Shown piece after piece: positions 34,834 to 43,153 of a DNA stretch of 64,000 nucleotides. How positions within the stretch are numbered: the first letter of the stretch is position 1; each line of letters opens with the position of its first letter. The DNA comes from Desulfobulbus propionicus (GTDB lineage: Bacteria; Desulfobacterota; Desulfobulbia; Desulfobulbales; Desulfobulbaceae), in contig PDTC01000009.1 in NCBI GenBank assembly GCA_002748735.1, positions 49,331-113,330 of the forward strand, written 5' to 3'. Made by a program: the position numbers and the translations under genes. The notes under the pieces were generated by a model, which worked only from the letters and a program-made list of their open reading frames with translations, had not been told where the DNA came from and ran no database searches.

Positions 34834-35601
34834 GTGGATATCGCAACTATCATAGGAATATTTGCAGCTTTTGGCCTGATGGTGATGGCCATCCTTGAGG
34901 GTGGCGGCCTCGGCATGTTCATCAACGTACCGTCAATGCTCATCGTTTTTGGTGGTACCGCCGGAGTTGCCCTCATCAACTTTCCCCTGACAGACGTGCT
35001 CAGCGCAGTCAAGGTGGCCAAAAAGACTGTTCTCATCAAGGAGAGCAACACCAACGAATTGATTGCTCAGCTGATGGAGTTTGCCAACAAGGCGAGGAAA
35101 GAAGGTATTCTCTCTCTGCAAAACGCCATTGACTCTGTGGAGGATGATTTTCTGATCAAGGCCCTGCAGATGGCTGTGGATGGTCAGGAACCTGAAGACC
35201 TCAAGACCATGCTCAACACTGAAATCGATCATATCCAGGCGCGTCATGTTGCCGGCGCCGAGATCTTCCTTTCACTAGGCGCCATCTCTCCGGCAATGGG
35301 CATGGTCGGAACCTTGATTGGCCTGGTGCAGATGCTGCAAAATATGAATAATCCTGCCTCGATCGGACCAGCCATGGCTGTGGCCTTGCTCACCACCTTC
35401 TACGGTGCGGTCCTGGCAAATATCCTGTTTAATCCCATGGCTGGTAAACTGAAAACCCGTAGCAAGACCGAGCTCTTGCAAAAAACTGTGATCGTCGAGG
35501 GAATGGAATCCATTCTCTCCGGCGAGAATCCTCGGGTAATGGAGCAGCGACTACATGCCTTCATAGCCCCCAAGAACCGAGAATCCGTGTTTAACAGCTA
35601 G
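34834..35601 (+). CDS. motA: Flagellar stator protein MotA
   Basis: A 255-residue stator subunit with four membrane helices. The N-terminus MDIATIIGIFAAFGLMV is typical once the GTG at 34834 is taken as start (AGGA seven bases upstream); the frame is open for nine more codons. The large cytoplasmic loop (about residues 70-150) carries the FliG-facing charged residues. Both channel prolines are present, in ISPAMGMVGTLIGL and ANILFNPMAG. With MotB it forms the ion channel that turns the rotor. It has its own sigma-54 promoter and is followed after seven bases by motB. Confidence 0.95.
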   Translation: MDIATIIGIFAAFGLMVMAILEGGGLGMFINVPSMLIVFGGTAGVALINFPLTDVLSAVKVAKKTVLIKESNTNELIAQLMEFANKARKEGILSLQNAIDSVEDDFLIKALQMAVDGQEPEDLKTMLNTEIDHIQARHVAGAEIFLSLGAISPAMGMVGTLIGLVQMLQNMNNPASIGPAMAVALLTTFYGAVLANILFNPMAGKLKTRSKTELLQKTVIVEGMESILSGENPRVMEQRLHAFIAPKNRESVFNS

Positions 35602-35608
35602 GTGGATA

Positions 35609-36349
35609 ATGGCAAGAAAAGAACAGGCATGCCCAGCTGGTGCCCCCATGTGGATGTTAACCTTTTCCGACCTGGTCATCCTTCTGCTGACCTTTTTTGT
35701 CCTACTCCTCTCCATGGCAAACATGGATCCGATCCGCTTCCGTCAGGCCAACAACTCAATCAAAAACGCCTTTGGCTGGCGATCAGAATCGTCTGCCCCG
35801 GAATTCTCTCTGCCGGTACTTTCTTCCCCACCGAAAACCATATTTCAGCCTATCCCCATAGACAACGGCACGATCCAGTATTTCAAACGTGTCGAGACCG
35901 AGCTGAAACAAGTGAAAGTCAACGACACCGTGGAAGCAGTAAAAAAAGACAACGACTCCATTGTGTTGCGCATCAACGATTCGGTGCTGTTCGACAAGGG
36001 CCAGGTTACACTCAACCCCTCATCATATCCGCTGTTGCGCAAGGTGGCAGATATCGTCCGCCCCCTCCCCATGAATATGCGTATCGAAGGACACACCGAC
36101 AACATGCCAGTGACCAGCAGCCGGACCAACTGGGATATTTCAGTTGCCAGGGCAGTAGCGGTAATGCGTTTCTACAAGCGGAACCAGCTTTTCCAGCTCG
36201 ACCGCATGTGCTCTGTGGGCTATGGCGAGTCACGACCATTGGCTCCCAACACCACACCCGAAGGACAACGGCAGAACAGGAGGGTAGAGTTTGTTCTACG
36301 CAGTAACACGTCACCCGGTTTGGGCATACGGAGCCAGATCCCCTTTTAA
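35609..36349 (+). CDS. motB: Flagellar stator protein MotB
   Basis: A 246-residue stator subunit. The single membrane helix (MLTFSDLVILLLTFFVLLLS) carries the ion-binding Asp21, followed by a plug and linker and a C-terminal OmpA-type peptidoglycan-binding domain with EGHTDNMPV and NWDISVARAVAV. All parts needed for ion conduction and wall anchoring are present. An overlapping frame (35602-36306) is a shadow. Whether H+ or Na+ drives it cannot be told with certainty from this sequence. Confidence 0.95.
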   Translation: MARKEQACPAGAPMWMLTFSDLVILLLTFFVLLLSMANMDPIRFRQANNSIKNAFGWRSESSAPEFSLPVLSSPPKTIFQPIPIDNGTIQYFKRVETELKQVKVNDTVEAVKKDNDSIVLRINDSVLFDKGQVTLNPSSYPLLRKVADIVRPLPMNMRIEGHTDNMPVTSSRTNWDISVARAVAVMRFYKRNQLFQLDRMCSVGYGESRPLAPNTTPEGQRQNRRVEFVLRSNTSPGLGIRSQIPF

Positions 36350-36381
36350 GGCCTGCAGAGCGTCAATAACGAGAGAAAAAC

Positions 36382-36891
36382 ATGACAACAACGACAGACA
36401 GAACAGGAGAACAGGAGGGCGGCAAAAAAACATTGCTGATTATCATCATTACCGTGATCCTGGTTGCAGTGATTGGTGGCACAACGGCCTTCTATGTCCT
36501 GATCATGAAAAAACCACTGACCAAAGAGAAAGGGCAGGTCAATAAACAGGTTCAGGTCATACAAAACCCGCCAGTCGACAATACCACTGTTGGGCCAATG
36601 GTCAACATTGAGCAGCTCGTTGTCAATATCATCAGCCAGGATACACCACACTATGTCAAGGCGGCCTTATCTCTGGAGATGAACAACGAGCAGGTGGTTG
36701 AAGAGGCCAGCAAACGTATGCCTCAAATCCGAGACGCTGTTCTCCTTTTACTCGGCAACAAGACCTTCGAAGAACTCCAAGATATTCAGGGGAAAAAACA
36801 GGTCAAAGCCGAAGTGAAAAGTAAAATTAACTCCTTTTTAACAACAGGGCAGGTGAAAAACATCTATCTCACAGACTTTGTTGTCCAGTAA
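36382..36891 (+). CDS. fliL: Flagellar basal-body-associated protein FliL
   Basis: A 169-residue protein with one membrane helix (about residues 17-42) and a periplasmic stomatin-like domain (VNIEQLVVNII, YVKAALSLEM, MPQIRDAVLLLLGNKTFEEL). FliL rings surround MotAB units and raise torque. It is intact and lies in normal order between motB and fliM, six bases before fliM. Confidence 0.93.
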   Translation: MTTTTDRTGEQEGGKKTLLIIIITVILVAVIGGTTAFYVLIMKKPLTKEKGQVNKQVQVIQNPPVDNTTVGPMVNIEQLVVNIISQDTPHYVKAALSLEMNNEQVVEEASKRMPQIRDAVLLLLGNKTFEELQDIQGKKQVKAEVKSKINSFLTTGQVKNIYLTDFVVQ

Positions 36892-36897
36892 ATCGGT

Positions 36898-37899
36898 ATG
36901 GAACCTCTCCTCACCAAAGAAGAGATCAACGAACTGCTGTCTGCTATCGAAGACGGCCATATCACGACGGATCAAAATGCTGATGCTTGCATTACGGGCA
37001 GCCATCAGCTTTCCTTCGTTAATATTGACCTGTTTCGTACCGTTGAACCGGTTCGAGAAGGAGCTGAGGAACGAATTCCCAACGTTGACCTGCTCCTCGA
37101 TACCTTTGCCCGCATCTTCAGCATCACCCTTACCAAGCAGCTGCAGCGTACCTTCGTGGTCGAACGGGAAGAACTGACCATCACCTCCTTTGAGGAAAGC
37201 CTGAAAAGCCTCAACAATCAGGGGGCAGCCGGCGTCTTCAGTATGGATCCGCTCAAACATAGCTGTCTCTTCCATGTTGATCCACCCCTCAGCTTTACTC
37301 TGCTGGAGATCATGCTGGGGGCGCCACCTGTAAGCGACTCTCTGTCGCCCAACCGAGCCCTAACCTTGATTGAGATGTCTGTATTACAGCAGACCATGCT
37401 CTCCCTCGGCGAAGACCTGCAACGCACCTTCAAGCAGGTGAGGGAAATCCAGGTAACGCTGCTGAAGGTAGAAAACAACTTTCGCCTGCTCAATATCGTA
37501 GAGGGCGACCACGAGGTTCTGATGACCGTATTCAACCTCAAGGTCGGCGGCCAGCAGGTCGGTCATATGCGGTTCATTATTCCCGCTCTCACCCTGGAAC
37601 CCCTCAAAAAGACCTTGCGGGAGATTGTCACCATAGCCCATACGGAGAACAACTGGAGTCGGCAAATGGCCGAGGAAGCCTTGGAAATGGACACCCTGGT
37701 AATTGCCCGCTCCGGTCTCCTGCAAATGTCGGTCCGGCAAATCCTTGACCTGCGAGAGGGCGACATCGTCAACCTGGGGTATGCCCCCCAGGGACCTCTC
37801 ACCATCATGGTTGAGGATCAACCCAAGTTCACCGGCATTCCTGGAGAACGCAACGGAAAAAAAACTGTACACATCAACGCCTTAAAGCGTAAACCGTGA
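36898..37899 (+). CDS. fliM: Flagellar motor switch protein FliM
   Basis: A 333-residue C-ring protein of normal length. The N-terminal CheY-P binding peptide is present (LLTKEEINELLSAI, family LSQEEIDALL). The CheC-like middle domain (about 45-235) and the SpoA/FliN-like C-domain (about 255-325: ALEMDTLVIARSGLLQMSVR, LREGDIVNL) are complete. So the switch can in principle still receive chemotaxis signals, although no cheY is in the window. Confidence 0.95.
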   Translation: MEPLLTKEEINELLSAIEDGHITTDQNADACITGSHQLSFVNIDLFRTVEPVREGAEERIPNVDLLLDTFARIFSITLTKQLQRTFVVEREELTITSFEESLKSLNNQGAAGVFSMDPLKHSCLFHVDPPLSFTLLEIMLGAPPVSDSLSPNRALTLIEMSVLQQTMLSLGEDLQRTFKQVREIQVTLLKVENNFRLLNIVEGDHEVLMTVFNLKVGGQQVGHMRFIIPALTLEPLKKTLREIVTIAHTENNWSRQMAEEALEMDTLVIARSGLLQMSVRQILDLREGDIVNLGYAPQGPLTIMVEDQPKFTGIPGERNGKKTVHINALKRKP

Positions 37900-37908
37900 G
37901 GATACCCG

Positions 37909-38280
37909 ATGGAAACTACTGATACCCCATCTGCAGCAGACAAACGCAATCCTGAAGATACCACTGAGCCTCTCACCGATGAGCCCTCATCATCTCAAAC
38001 AAGTCCCCAGGGCCACCTGCCCCAGGAACTCGAGTTTCTGTTCGATGTTCCCCTCCAGGTCTCTGTGGAGGTGGGCAGGGCTCGTATCCTCCTCCGGGAT
38101 CTACTCCAGATGGGCGAAGGGTCTATCATCGAATTGGACAAGCTTGCCGGAGAACCGCTGGACCTGTATGTCAATTCACGGCTCATTGCCCGAGGCGAGG
38201 CCGTCAAGGTCGGTGACAAATTTGCCATCAAGCTCACGGAAGTGGTCAGTCAATCAGACCGCCTCAAAAAACTGGGATAA
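37909..38280 (+). CDS. fliN: Flagellar motor switch protein FliN
   Basis: A 123-residue protein with a disordered acidic N-terminus (1-40) and a SpoA domain (FLFDVPLQVSVEVGRARILL, LDKLAGEPLDLYVNSRLIARGE) typical of FliN. It completes the C-ring. In Salmonella FliN also docks FliH of the export ATPase; fliH is missing from this locus. Ten bases after fliM. Confidence 0.95.
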   Translation: METTDTPSAADKRNPEDTTEPLTDEPSSSQTSPQGHLPQELEFLFDVPLQVSVEVGRARILLRDLLQMGEGSIIELDKLAGEPLDLYVNSRLIARGEAVKVGDKFAIKLTEVVSQSDRLKKLG

Positions 38281-38646
38281 GTATTCGCCCAGCCATGGAC
38301 ATCCAGTTCAATGTTTTTCTAGGCAGCTTTCCCTTCTTCAGTACGGGCATAGCCGTCATCAGTTTGACCACTCCCCCACAGCTCTCGTTCTCTTTTAGTC
38401 AAGAATTTGACCTGGCCCAGAAAAACTTTTTCCTCCTCCTGTAAATCTTCAACGCCTCGGTATCCTCACTTCATATCAACTAGCTGCTCCAAACCTTCTC
38501 GAACGGTAGTAATTACGTATGGCGCTGATCACATCCATCCTCAAGATCTTCCTTATCCCTTGAGATACAACACTACAGGAAAAGGTGACATTCTGCTGAC
38601 CGGTAGATACCCATCCTCTTGGTTCTGGGAGTTTCTCGAAAATACA
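38281..38646. other. Degraded stretch where fliO, fliP, fliQ and fliR are expected
   Basis: About 365 bases stand in for roughly 2.5 kb of fliO-fliP-fliQ-fliR. One short frame (38295-38444, 49 codons, MDIQFNVFLGSFPFF...) begins like the N-terminus of FliR, which often starts MDxxFN and continues with a hydrophobic stretch; this is a weak match. The rest (38445-38646) is not recognisable. Confidence 0.35.
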
Positions 38647-39058
38647 GCAGCCCTGGATTACCCCCTTGTCCCCTTGGAAATAGAGAAAAAAATGAAGATG
38701 ACCAAACAGCAGGTGATCCACGTCAAAAATCCGAGCGCTCCAGTAAAAGATCAAACATCCACCGACAACAGCTACTACAGCCCAATAAATTGATATAATT
38801 AATAATTTATATTGCCACAGTAACTGTCAAAGATGAGACTCGATCAATGGTTGCGCCAATAGTGCTCGCCAAGAGCGAGAAACTGATCGTCAGGGTTCTC
38901 CTTGAAATTACCAGAAAACAGGTAGTCCTCTGGCAGAAGGCCCTCCAATGGCAAGATTATTGCAGAACAAGATAGCGATGGAGCCGAGTATCCCGGAAGA
39001 ACTGCCCAAGGCTGTCGCTGAAATTCTGGCCTCTCTTTATACCATCAAAGGAACCTGA
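38647..39058 (+). pseudogene. flhB relic, several frameshifts and deletions
   Basis: Four ordered pieces of the export switch protein FlhB can be read. AALDY...EIEKKMKMTKQQV (38647-38720) is the join of the last membrane helix and the linker. SKIRALQ then a stop (about 38728-38750, shifted frame) matches VKSRIRALQ. MVAPIVLAKSEKLIV (about 38848-38900) matches the KxMxAPxVLAKG segment of the autocleaving domain. MARLLQNKIA...SIPEELPKAVAEIL and the final TIKGT plus stop (38948-39058) is the C-terminus. The NPTH cleavage motif and all upstream membrane helices are gone. The pieces lie in three frames, so no functional FlhB is encoded. Confidence 0.85.
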
Positions 39059-39075
39059 CCGATACACAGCACCTG

Positions 39076-39487
39076 ATGAAAACCGTACGAGCACCGTCAT
39101 GCTTTGCCATACCACCACGTTGTCGCCTGTTTGTGTGTAGTGACACTGATCTCAACCGCAGCATGCTTGACAAAGCAGAGGCACGACAGCAGCATGAAGA
39201 AATCGCCTATGAGGCAAACTTCCATAGTGCCATGAATGGAGCTTCCAGCTTTATCGGTGGTGAGACCATAGCCGCCAGCGTCCAAAAGATCTTAGAGCAA
39301 CTGGGGCAAGGTATCAGTACCTATCCCTGGCAGCAGCCGACGCTCCTGGTCGTTCCGCAAATCAGGCCGCATAGCCGGCAGCTGACGGAATGCTATTACC
39401 CGCAATCTCGCTGTGTTTTCCCACAACGAGATTGTCACCAACCTGAAAATTACCTCTGTCGGCATGGTGAACGTCAATGCAAGTTAA
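39076..39487 (+). pseudogene. flhA relic with large internal deletion
   Basis: Two parts of the export-gate protein FlhA are joined. DTDLNRSMLDKAEARQQHEE and NFHSAMNGASSFIGGETIA (about 39142-39275) correspond to the conserved FHIPEP-region loop DADLNxGxxDxxEAR...[21 protein letters not shown]. Then KILEQLGQG and LLVVPQIRPHSRQLTECYYP (about 39283-39400) are the C-terminal domain. After a frameshift, NEIVTNLKITSVGMVNVNAS and TAA (39426-39487) are the C-terminus. About 400 residues between are missing. The ancestral stop overlaps the flhF start (39477), so the operon junction is preserved although the gene is dead. Confidence 0.88.
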
Positions 39488-40706
39488 AGTCTTTGAAGCA
39501 AAAGACATGCGAAGTGGCTTGAAACTGGTGAAAGAAGCACTGGGGCCGGAGGCCCTGATTCTTTCCAGCAGAACAGTCCGCAAGGGTCGTTTTGGTATTG
39601 GTGGACCTCCGAGTATAGAGATCACCGCTGCCTCGGACACTACCCAGGGAGTGACAATCGACGAGGTACCTGTTTCCGAGCGGCAGCTGCTCTACTCCAA
39701 ACCCATTCGTCAGGTCGAACAGGATATCGCCCCGGTACGTAAAGAACGCACGCTAAACAGCAGTGATAGGGCCGTGGCATCCTCTACGGCTGACACCGAG
39801 ATCAACGAGCTGCGCAACCTGATACAGGGGCTGTCCGAAAAGCTGCACAACCTGGAACATGCTCCACCAGCAGGGCTGCAACCTCGGAGTGCTCAGCTGG
39901 CAACCGGTACATACGGGCCAGTCACCACCTTTCTCCTCAGTCGCGGGGTCAACCAGGAGGCGGCGCGGATGGTGGAGAGGTTCACCGGTGACCTTTTCAG
40001 TGACGACACGGTGGACACGCAGCACCGGTTGAACGACCTGCTCACCAGGACCATGGCCAGACTTTTTTCGGTAAAACCGCTCCTGCAGGAAAAGGTCCGA
40101 CAACAACAAAGGCTCTGCTGTGTCGGCCCCACCGGCGCGGGAAAGACCACCACCATTGCCAAGCTGGCAGCCAACTACCTCAGCCGTTTTGCGGGTAAAG
40201 TCGTGTTATTAACCATCGACACCTATCGCATCGCTGCCGTGGAGCAGCTCAAGGTGTACGGGGAAATCATGCGTATTCCTGTGGAGGTGATCATCAGCCC
40301 CGACGAGCTCGCCCTAGCCCTGGAAAAATATCATGACTACGACCTGATTCTCATCGACACCGCCGGACGGAGCCCGAGAAATGACTTGGAAATCGAAGAG
40401 ATGGTTCGTTTCCTCCCCCCGGCGTTGAACATTGAGCATCACCTGCTGCTCCCTGCTCCGGCGCGTGAAAATGAACTGGAAGCGACCATCCGCACTTTCT
40501 CGGTACTCCCGCTGTCCAGCTTTATCTTCACCAAAATCGATGAATGCAGTCAGCTAGGTGTCCTCTTGAATATCCATTTCCGTACCGACATTCCCATCTC
40601 CTTTCTCACCGATGGGCAACGGGTACCCGAGGATATCATTGCTCCGGATCCGCAGCAGCTTGCCGACTTCATCATCAACGATCACAGGACGGTAACCCAT
40701 GGCTGA
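39477..40706 (+). CDS. flhF: Flagellar placement GTPase FlhF
   Basis: A 409-residue SRP-type GTPase. The N-terminus MQVKVFEAKDMRSGLKLVKEALGP is typical of FlhF, then a variable linker and N-domain, then the G-domain with CVGPTGAGKTTTIAKLAANYL-type P-loop (VGPTGAGKTT), DTYRIAAVEQL, LIDTAGRS and FTKIDE. FlhF marks the cell pole (or other sites) for the first FliF ring. It is intact although the preceding flhA, which overlaps its start by 11 bases, is a relic. Confidence 0.95.
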   Translation: MQVKVFEAKDMRSGLKLVKEALGPEALILSSRTVRKGRFGIGGPPSIEITAASDTTQGVTIDEVPVSERQLLYSKPIRQVEQDIAPVRKERTLNSSDRAVASSTADTEINELRNLIQGLSEKLHNLEHAPPAGLQPRSAQLATGTYGPVTTFLLSRGVNQEAARMVERFTGDLFSDDTVDTQHRLNDLLTRTMARLFSVKPLLQEKVRQQQRLCCVGPTGAGKTTTIAKLAANYLSRFAGKVVLLTIDTYRIAAVEQLKVYGEIMRIPVEVIISPDELALALEKYHDYDLILIDTAGRSPRNDLEIEEMVRFLPPALNIEHHLLLPAPARENELEATIRTFSVLPLSSFIFTKIDECSQLGVLLNIHFRTDIPISFLTDGQRVPEDIIAPDPQQLADFIINDHRTVTHG

Positions 40707-41604
40707 CCCGCTCAATCGTCCTCTGGATCAGGCCGGAACCCTGCGGGCCATGAATGCCTCTCAGCAGACCGAGGAAGCCGAACATGCTGCCCGGGTCTTC
40801 TCTATCACCAGCGGTAAGGGGGGTGTGGGAAAGACAGCGGTGGTCGCCAACCTCGCCGTCCTCCTGGCCCACATGGGCAAACGAGTGCTCATCCTCGACG
40901 CAGACCTCGGCCTGGCAAATATTGATGTGGTTTTCGGCCTCACGCCAACCTACAACCTCAATCATTTTTTTTCCGGAGATCAAAGCCTGCAATCGATTCT
41001 TCTTGAGGGCCCCCACGGCATCAGGATTCTCCCGGCAGGCTCTGGCATACAACGCTTTACTCGCCTCAACGCCGAACAGAAGCTGCGGCTCCTCGAAGCC
41101 CTCGACCAGATGCACAACGACTTTGATATTGTCCTCATCGATACCGAAGCCGGCATCTCGGAAAACGTCACCTATTTCAATACCGCAGCCCAGGAAATCC
41201 TAGTGGTCACCACTCCGGAACCCACGGCGATCACCGATGCCTACGCCCTCATGAAACTGCTGGCCAATCAGTACCATGAAAAGCATTTCAATCTCATCGT
41301 CAACTTTATCAAAACCGAGGAAGAGGCGCTGGATGTCTACCGGAAACTGACCATGGTGGCCAATCGTTATCTGGATATCTCCATGGATTATCTGGGTTCC
41401 ATCCCCAGGGATAAATCCATGGTAGAGGCGATTCGTCAACAGCAGGTCATGGTGGAACTCTATCCGGAATCAAGGATCAGCCAGGCCTTCGCTGCCCTGG
41501 CAACAGCGGTCCTCCAGGAACCAGAGCGGCTGGAACCCAAAGGGTCCCTCCAGTTTTTCTGGAAACGTCTGCTGAACCTGGCACCAGACAAGCTAAAAGC
41601 GTAA
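40699..41604 (+). CDS. flhG: MinD-like flagellar number regulator FlhG
   Basis: A 301-residue MinD/ParA-type ATPase. Residues 10-16 (DQAGTLR) are the FlhF-activating motif. The deviant Walker A is SGKGGVGKTAV, switch regions are LDADLGLANIDVVFG and LIDTEAG, and a C-terminal amphipathic segment (FWKRLLNLAP) could bind the membrane. FlhG limits the number of FlhF-marked motors and also touches FliM/FliN. It overlaps flhF by eight bases. Confidence 0.94.
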   Translation: MADPLNRPLDQAGTLRAMNASQQTEEAEHAARVFSITSGKGGVGKTAVVANLAVLLAHMGKRVLILDADLGLANIDVVFGLTPTYNLNHFFSGDQSLQSILLEGPHGIRILPAGSGIQRFTRLNAEQKLRLLEALDQMHNDFDIVLIDTEAGISENVTYFNTAAQEILVVTTPEPTAITDAYALMKLLANQYHEKHFNLIVNFIKTEEEALDVYRKLTMVANRYLDISMDYLGSIPRDKSMVEAIRQQQVMVELYPESRISQAFAALATAVLQEPERLEPKGSLQFFWKRLLNLAPDKLKA

Positions 41605-41742
41605 CAGACCAACCCGGTTACAGCGCAGAGGAAAAACTGTTTGAACCATGTCTCCAGGCCCGATTCCACCGCTTGACCACCGTTCCCCGCTGATACGGGA
41701 ACCCATGCCCCTGGTCGAATTGACCAAAACCAGGAGAACACC

Positions 41743-42231
41743 ATGTCTGTCATCCTCTGCCTGATCCTCTTACCCCTACTGGCCATTACTGCCTTGCTTT
41801 TGACAGTATCCATCTACCGTGACCAGCGGACACGTCTGCGGGAACGCACCCGGATACATATCATGCAGGCCAAGATCCAACAGGCTCTCTCCGGTACACC
41901 GGCAGTAAAATTTACCGATTCCCTGGCCCGAACGCCAGTAACCACTGGCCTGCAATTGCCCAGTTTCTCTCACCAGATGAGGTGGCATCGGCAACTTCCG
42001 GAAAAGTACCGCATCCTGCAGAAACTGGCTGACCAGGGAATGGGAGAGCTGGAGATTGCCGAAACACTGGACATGTCTCGAGTTGAGGCTGGTCAGCTAC
42101 TAAGCCTGGCCGCAGTCGGCAGCACAAGACAACGGTGTAGCCACTCTGGTGTTCAAAGCAATCTGCGTAAAAAATCAGCCGAATGTGCCAATATATATCA
42201 GAGAGGATATTTGCCTTTGTCCCCGGATTAA
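41743..42231 (+). CDS. Small membrane protein with helix-turn-helix-like segment
   Basis: A 162-residue protein with one N-terminal membrane helix (residues 3-23) and a basic cytoplasmic part. Residues about 88-125 (KYRILQKLADQGMGELEIAE then MSRVEAGQLLSLA) form the helical motif seen in small proteins (DUF2802 or DUF6115 type) encoded at the end of flagellar and chemotaxis operons. The last 35 residues are rich in Cys, Ser and basic residues and lower in similarity. Function unknown; the position after flhG suggests a link to motor placement. Confidence 0.65.
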   Translation: MSVILCLILLPLLAITALLLTVSIYRDQRTRLRERTRIHIMQAKIQQALSGTPAVKFTDSLARTPVTTGLQLPSFSHQMRWHRQLPEKYRILQKLADQGMGELEIAETLDMSRVEAGQLLSLAAVGSTRQRCSHSGVQSNLRKKSAECANIYQRGYLPLSPD

Positions 42232-42472
42232 TGAGGAGAAGACAACCATCAGAGGCGCGGGACCATGCACGCTTACCCTTAATGAGGAGGGCTAAGAGAT
42301 GATCAGCATGGCAAGGTCAGCCACGCTCTCATCAACCAGGAATTCTGCCCCAGTGAAGATGCCTTACCTGTCGCTCCCCTTATTTTCTTGCGATAACCCT
42401 TTTCATCTGCAGCGGCTTATGGCAAGGTAACTATAGGGGATTATCCAGTAACCATCAGAAAAAAATGAGCAC
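42232..42472. other. Short gap where fliA might be expected
   Basis: About 240 bases with no gene. fliA (sigma-28) often follows flhG; no sigma-factor motif is visible here. Confidence 0.35.
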
Positions 42473-43153
42473 TTGTTGAAAATTAACGATCTCTTCAACC
42501 GGATAAAGAACGGCAAGGCCGTTCGAGTTGCCTTGGCAGTACTGGACAGCAATGAAAAAGAGCGGTATAATTGCGTGCTTAACACTCTGGAGTTACCCTC
42601 TTTTTCCTTGACGTTCCCCACAGGCGCCCTTCCCGTTGAACGTATCGATCGTAACCGCAGCTGTGTGGTGCTCATTGACTTGGCTGGCCAGTCCATAAGC
42701 CTGACGGCCACCATAACAACCATTCCCAACCGGCAGACGATGCTGTTGACCGGCCAGGAAGTCGTAGACCATGAACAGCTCCGCGATTTTTTTCGCGTCG
42801 ATGTGGTCACTCCGGTAAAAGCCACCCCTCTGCCGCTGACCAACGGTGATGATAACTCCTGCTGTTTGACTGGTGAAACCGTCGATTTCAGCGGCAATGG
42901 TCTGCTCGCCTGCTTTAATACCTCCATGGAAACGGACAGCCTGTTTCAGCTAGAGGTAAAACTGCCACCTCATGGCTTGGATGTAGCACAGATGATCGGG
43001 CGCGTCATCCGGTCTATTGCTGTCAAAGATAACCGCTACCAGGTTGCCTTCTATTTTGAGGAAATCGCCCCGGAAACCCGCGACAAAATCATGGCATGCT
43101 GCTTCAAGATTCAGCGAAATCACCTGCGCATGCGCGTCCGGGTAAGACAGTGA
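42473..43153 (+). CDS. YcgR-like PilZ-domain flagellar brake protein
   Basis: A 226-residue protein with an N-terminal YcgR-like beta domain (about 10-95) and a C-terminal PilZ domain: RDFFRVD (RxxxR) near residue 105 and VDFSGNGLLACFN (DxSxxG) near residue 143. Such proteins bind c-di-GMP and slow the flagellar motor by touching MotA or FliG/FliM. No ATG is available; TTG 42473 or 42476 is the start. Presence next to the rotor genes means c-di-GMP control of the retained motor is likely. Confidence 0.8.
   Translation: MLKINDLFNRIKNGKAVRVALAVLDSNEKERYNCVLNTLELPSFSLTFPTGALPVERIDRNRSCVVLIDLAGQSISLTATITTIPNRQTMLLTGQEVVDHEQLRDFFRVDVVTPVKATPLPLTNGDDNSCCLTGETVDFSGNGLLACFNTSMETDSLFQLEVKLPPHGLDVAQMIGRVIRSIAVKDNRYQVAFYFEEIAPETRDKIMACCFKIQRNHLRMRVRVRQ

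Noticed and set aside
35602-36306. A 234-codon plus-strand frame overlapping motB
   Set aside because: It lies in a different frame over the whole of motB, shows no family motifs and has the amino-acid bias of a shadow frame.
38407-38793. A 128-codon frame between fliN and flhF
   Set aside because: Only residues near its end (AALDY, EKKMKMTKQQV) are meaningful and they are a piece of FlhB; the rest is noise.
39076-39522. A 148-codon frame that could be called an intact small gene
   Set aside because: Its middle is FlhA sequence with an internal deletion and its end runs into flhF in the wrong frame. It is a relic, not a gene.
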